DNA of 5,266 nt from Methanomicrobiales archaeon (lineage in GTDB: Archaea; Halobacteriota; Methanomicrobia; Methanomicrobiales; Methanospirillaceae), in contig JADGNL010000240.1 in assembly GCA_017883495.1 (NCBI GenBank), forward strand, positions 1 to 5,266, read 5' to 3'. Each line of letters begins with the position of its first letter. Positions within the stretch are counted from its first letter, which is position 1. The notes beneath the pieces are model-generated. The model did no database searches. It was given only the letters and a program-made list of their open reading frames with translations, and was not told the DNA's origin. Positions 4,802 to 5,266 of the stretch are shown one piece after another. A program made the position numbers and the translations under genes.

Positions 4802-4823
4802 TGATGGAACTATGATGGAACTC
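4802..4823. repeat. Two-copy 11-bp tandem repeat
   Basis: TGATGGAACT occurs at 4802-4811 and again at 4813-4822, period 11 (one DNA helical turn). The TGATGG of either copy can pair with CCATCA at 4789-4794, giving two alternative 6-bp stems. It may be replication slippage or a small binding site. Confidence 0.5.
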
Positions 4824-5015
4824 TGTTCTCGTGCCTGCGTCGTCGAACACAGCGAAGGCATGCGACCTTGAACCCCCGCCTTCCGGATGACGGGAGCTCG
4901 CGCCGCTCCTTTCCGCCGCGCCTCACGCGGTCGAAGATGCCTTTTCAGGAGCTGCGACGCTGCGGCGGCATCCGCCGGTGCAGGAGGGCCACGTCTCGTC
5001 GTTCGGACGAAACAG

Positions 5016-5020
5016 AAAAA
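5016..5020 (-). terminator. T-run terminator of the thermosome gene
   Basis: On the minus strand the thermosome stop is followed within 8 nt by CCCC and five T, then CTGTTTC, a usual archaeal T-tract termination signal. A 5-bp hairpin (4996-5010, TCGTC/GACGA) lies just beyond and may add to it. Confidence 0.6.
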
Positions 5021-5028
5021 GGGGAAGG

Positions 5029-5266
5029 TCAGTAGTCGCCCATGCCGCCGGGGCCGCCCTCGGGCATCTGCGATTTGGAGCCCGCAATGACGTCGTCGAT
5101 CCGGAGGATCATCACTGCGGCCTCGGTAGCCGACGAGATCGCCTGGGTCTTGACCCGGAGGGGCTCGACAACGCCGGCCGCCTCCATGTCGACGGCCTCG
5201 CCCGTCCTGACGTCGACTCCGGCCGTCGCGCAGCCCGCGTCGTGCGCGGCCCGCAGCGCGACCAGC
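5029..5266 (-). CDS. ths: Thermosome (group II chaperonin) subunit, C-terminal part
   Basis: The last 78 residues are in the window; the 5' end is beyond the right edge. The segment A-G-V-D-V-R-T-G-E-A-V-D-M, then G-V-V-E-P-L-R-V-K-T-Q-A-I-S-S-A-T-E-A-A-V-M-I-L-R-I-D-D-V-I-A, is the hallmark C-terminal equatorial domain of archaeal group II chaperonins (CCT/TCP-1 relatives). The gene ends with the family's flexible Gly/Met tail, here PEGGPGGMGDY. Thermosomes form double rings with built-in lids and fold proteins in the cytoplasm using ATP. Archaea often carry two or three paralogous subunits, and the fragment does not say which one this is. The gene is convergent with cofE across a long intergenic region and is followed by a T-run. 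Confidence 0.97.
   Translation of the reverse strand, partial: LVALRAAHDAGCATAGVDVRTGEAVDMEAAGVVEPLRVKTQAISSATEAAVMILRIDDVIAGSKSQMPEGGPGGMGDY

Larger units (their letters stand above)
4484..5028. other. Gene-less convergent intergenic stretch, structured
   Basis: About 545 bp between the cofE and thermosome stops with no credible gene. By eye it is less GC-rich than the flanking genes. The short ORFs here lack family motifs, start signals and sensible composition. I see no tRNA, no convincing box C/D guide RNA and no insertion-sequence ends. It does hold the cofE hairpin, a 9-bp hairpin followed by T5, a short tandem repeat, a GGCC-rich palindrome (4773-4786) and GC hairpins near 4963-4977 and 4996-5010. 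It could be two 3' UTRs, a non-coding RNA, or a gene decayed beyond recognition. Confidence 0.6.

Noticed and set aside
4789..4830. Box C/D guide RNA suggested by TGATGG motifs
   Set aside because: No CTGA D-box lies at the needed distance on either strand, so the motifs alone do not make a guide RNA.
4371..4850. Minus-strand ORF of 159 residues in the gap
   Set aside because: Arg/Ser/Gly-rich, no recognised motif, and it runs into the antisense of cofE. I cannot exclude remains of an old gene but cannot support one.
4004..4861. Minus-strand ORF of 285 residues spanning cofE and the gap
   Set aside because: Most of it is antisense to cofE; the part in the gap shows no domain, start signal or normal composition.
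4862..4885. Possible tRNA T-arm (GGGGGTTCAAG on the minus strand)
   Set aside because: The five-base stems on either side of the TTCAA loop do not pair, and no acceptor or anticodon arm can be drawn.

Overview
The window looks like a piece of a high-GC methanogen chromosome, most likely order Methanomicrobiales or close to it. Three genes point to an archaeon: a coenzyme F420-0:L-glutamate ligase (cofE) in its methanogen form, the C-terminus of a thermosome subunit, and an archaeal-type sugar phosphomutase. Promoters are AT- or T-rich boxes about 25-30 nt before start codons, with few Shine-Dalgarno sites, which is also archaeal. The lineage is inferred from gene content and was not searched.

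Layout. Positions 1-1137 are a minus-strand run read right to left: msrA (1137-655), a 61-residue helix-turn-helix protein (601-416), a 62-residue proline-rich peptide (384-196), and the N-terminus of a hypoxanthine/uracil DNA glycosylase (193 to beyond the left edge). A 77-bp divergent promoter region separates msrA from a plus-strand polyprenol/diacylglycerol-kinase-family membrane protein (1215-1763). That gene abuts tail to tail, with no spacer, an unrecognised 150-residue protein (2216-1764, minus). A second divergent region (2217-2359), carrying a TTTAAA box and two dyads, leads into a phosphomannomutase/phosphoglucomutase (2360-3673) and then cofE (3722-4483), both plus. A 545-bp gene-less stretch (4484-5028) with several strong hairpins follows. 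The 3' end of a thermosome gene (minus, 5029 to beyond the right edge) closes the window.

How the genes relate. MsrA repairs oxidised methionine and the glycosylase removes deaminated bases, so the left arm looks like a small damage-repair cluster with a possible local regulator. The phosphomutase feeds sugar-1-phosphates to glycan and glycolipid synthesis. The membrane kinase-family protein may act on an isoprenoid lipid alcohol. CofE adds glutamate to the F420 tail. These are mostly housekeeping functions.

I found no mobile element, CRISPR array, tRNA or rRNA, and no evidence of a clearly new multi-gene system. The most unusual items are the proline-rich peptide wedged between the regulator and the glycosylase, a nearly identical T6 box before two unrelated genes, and the structured non-coding stretch after cofE.
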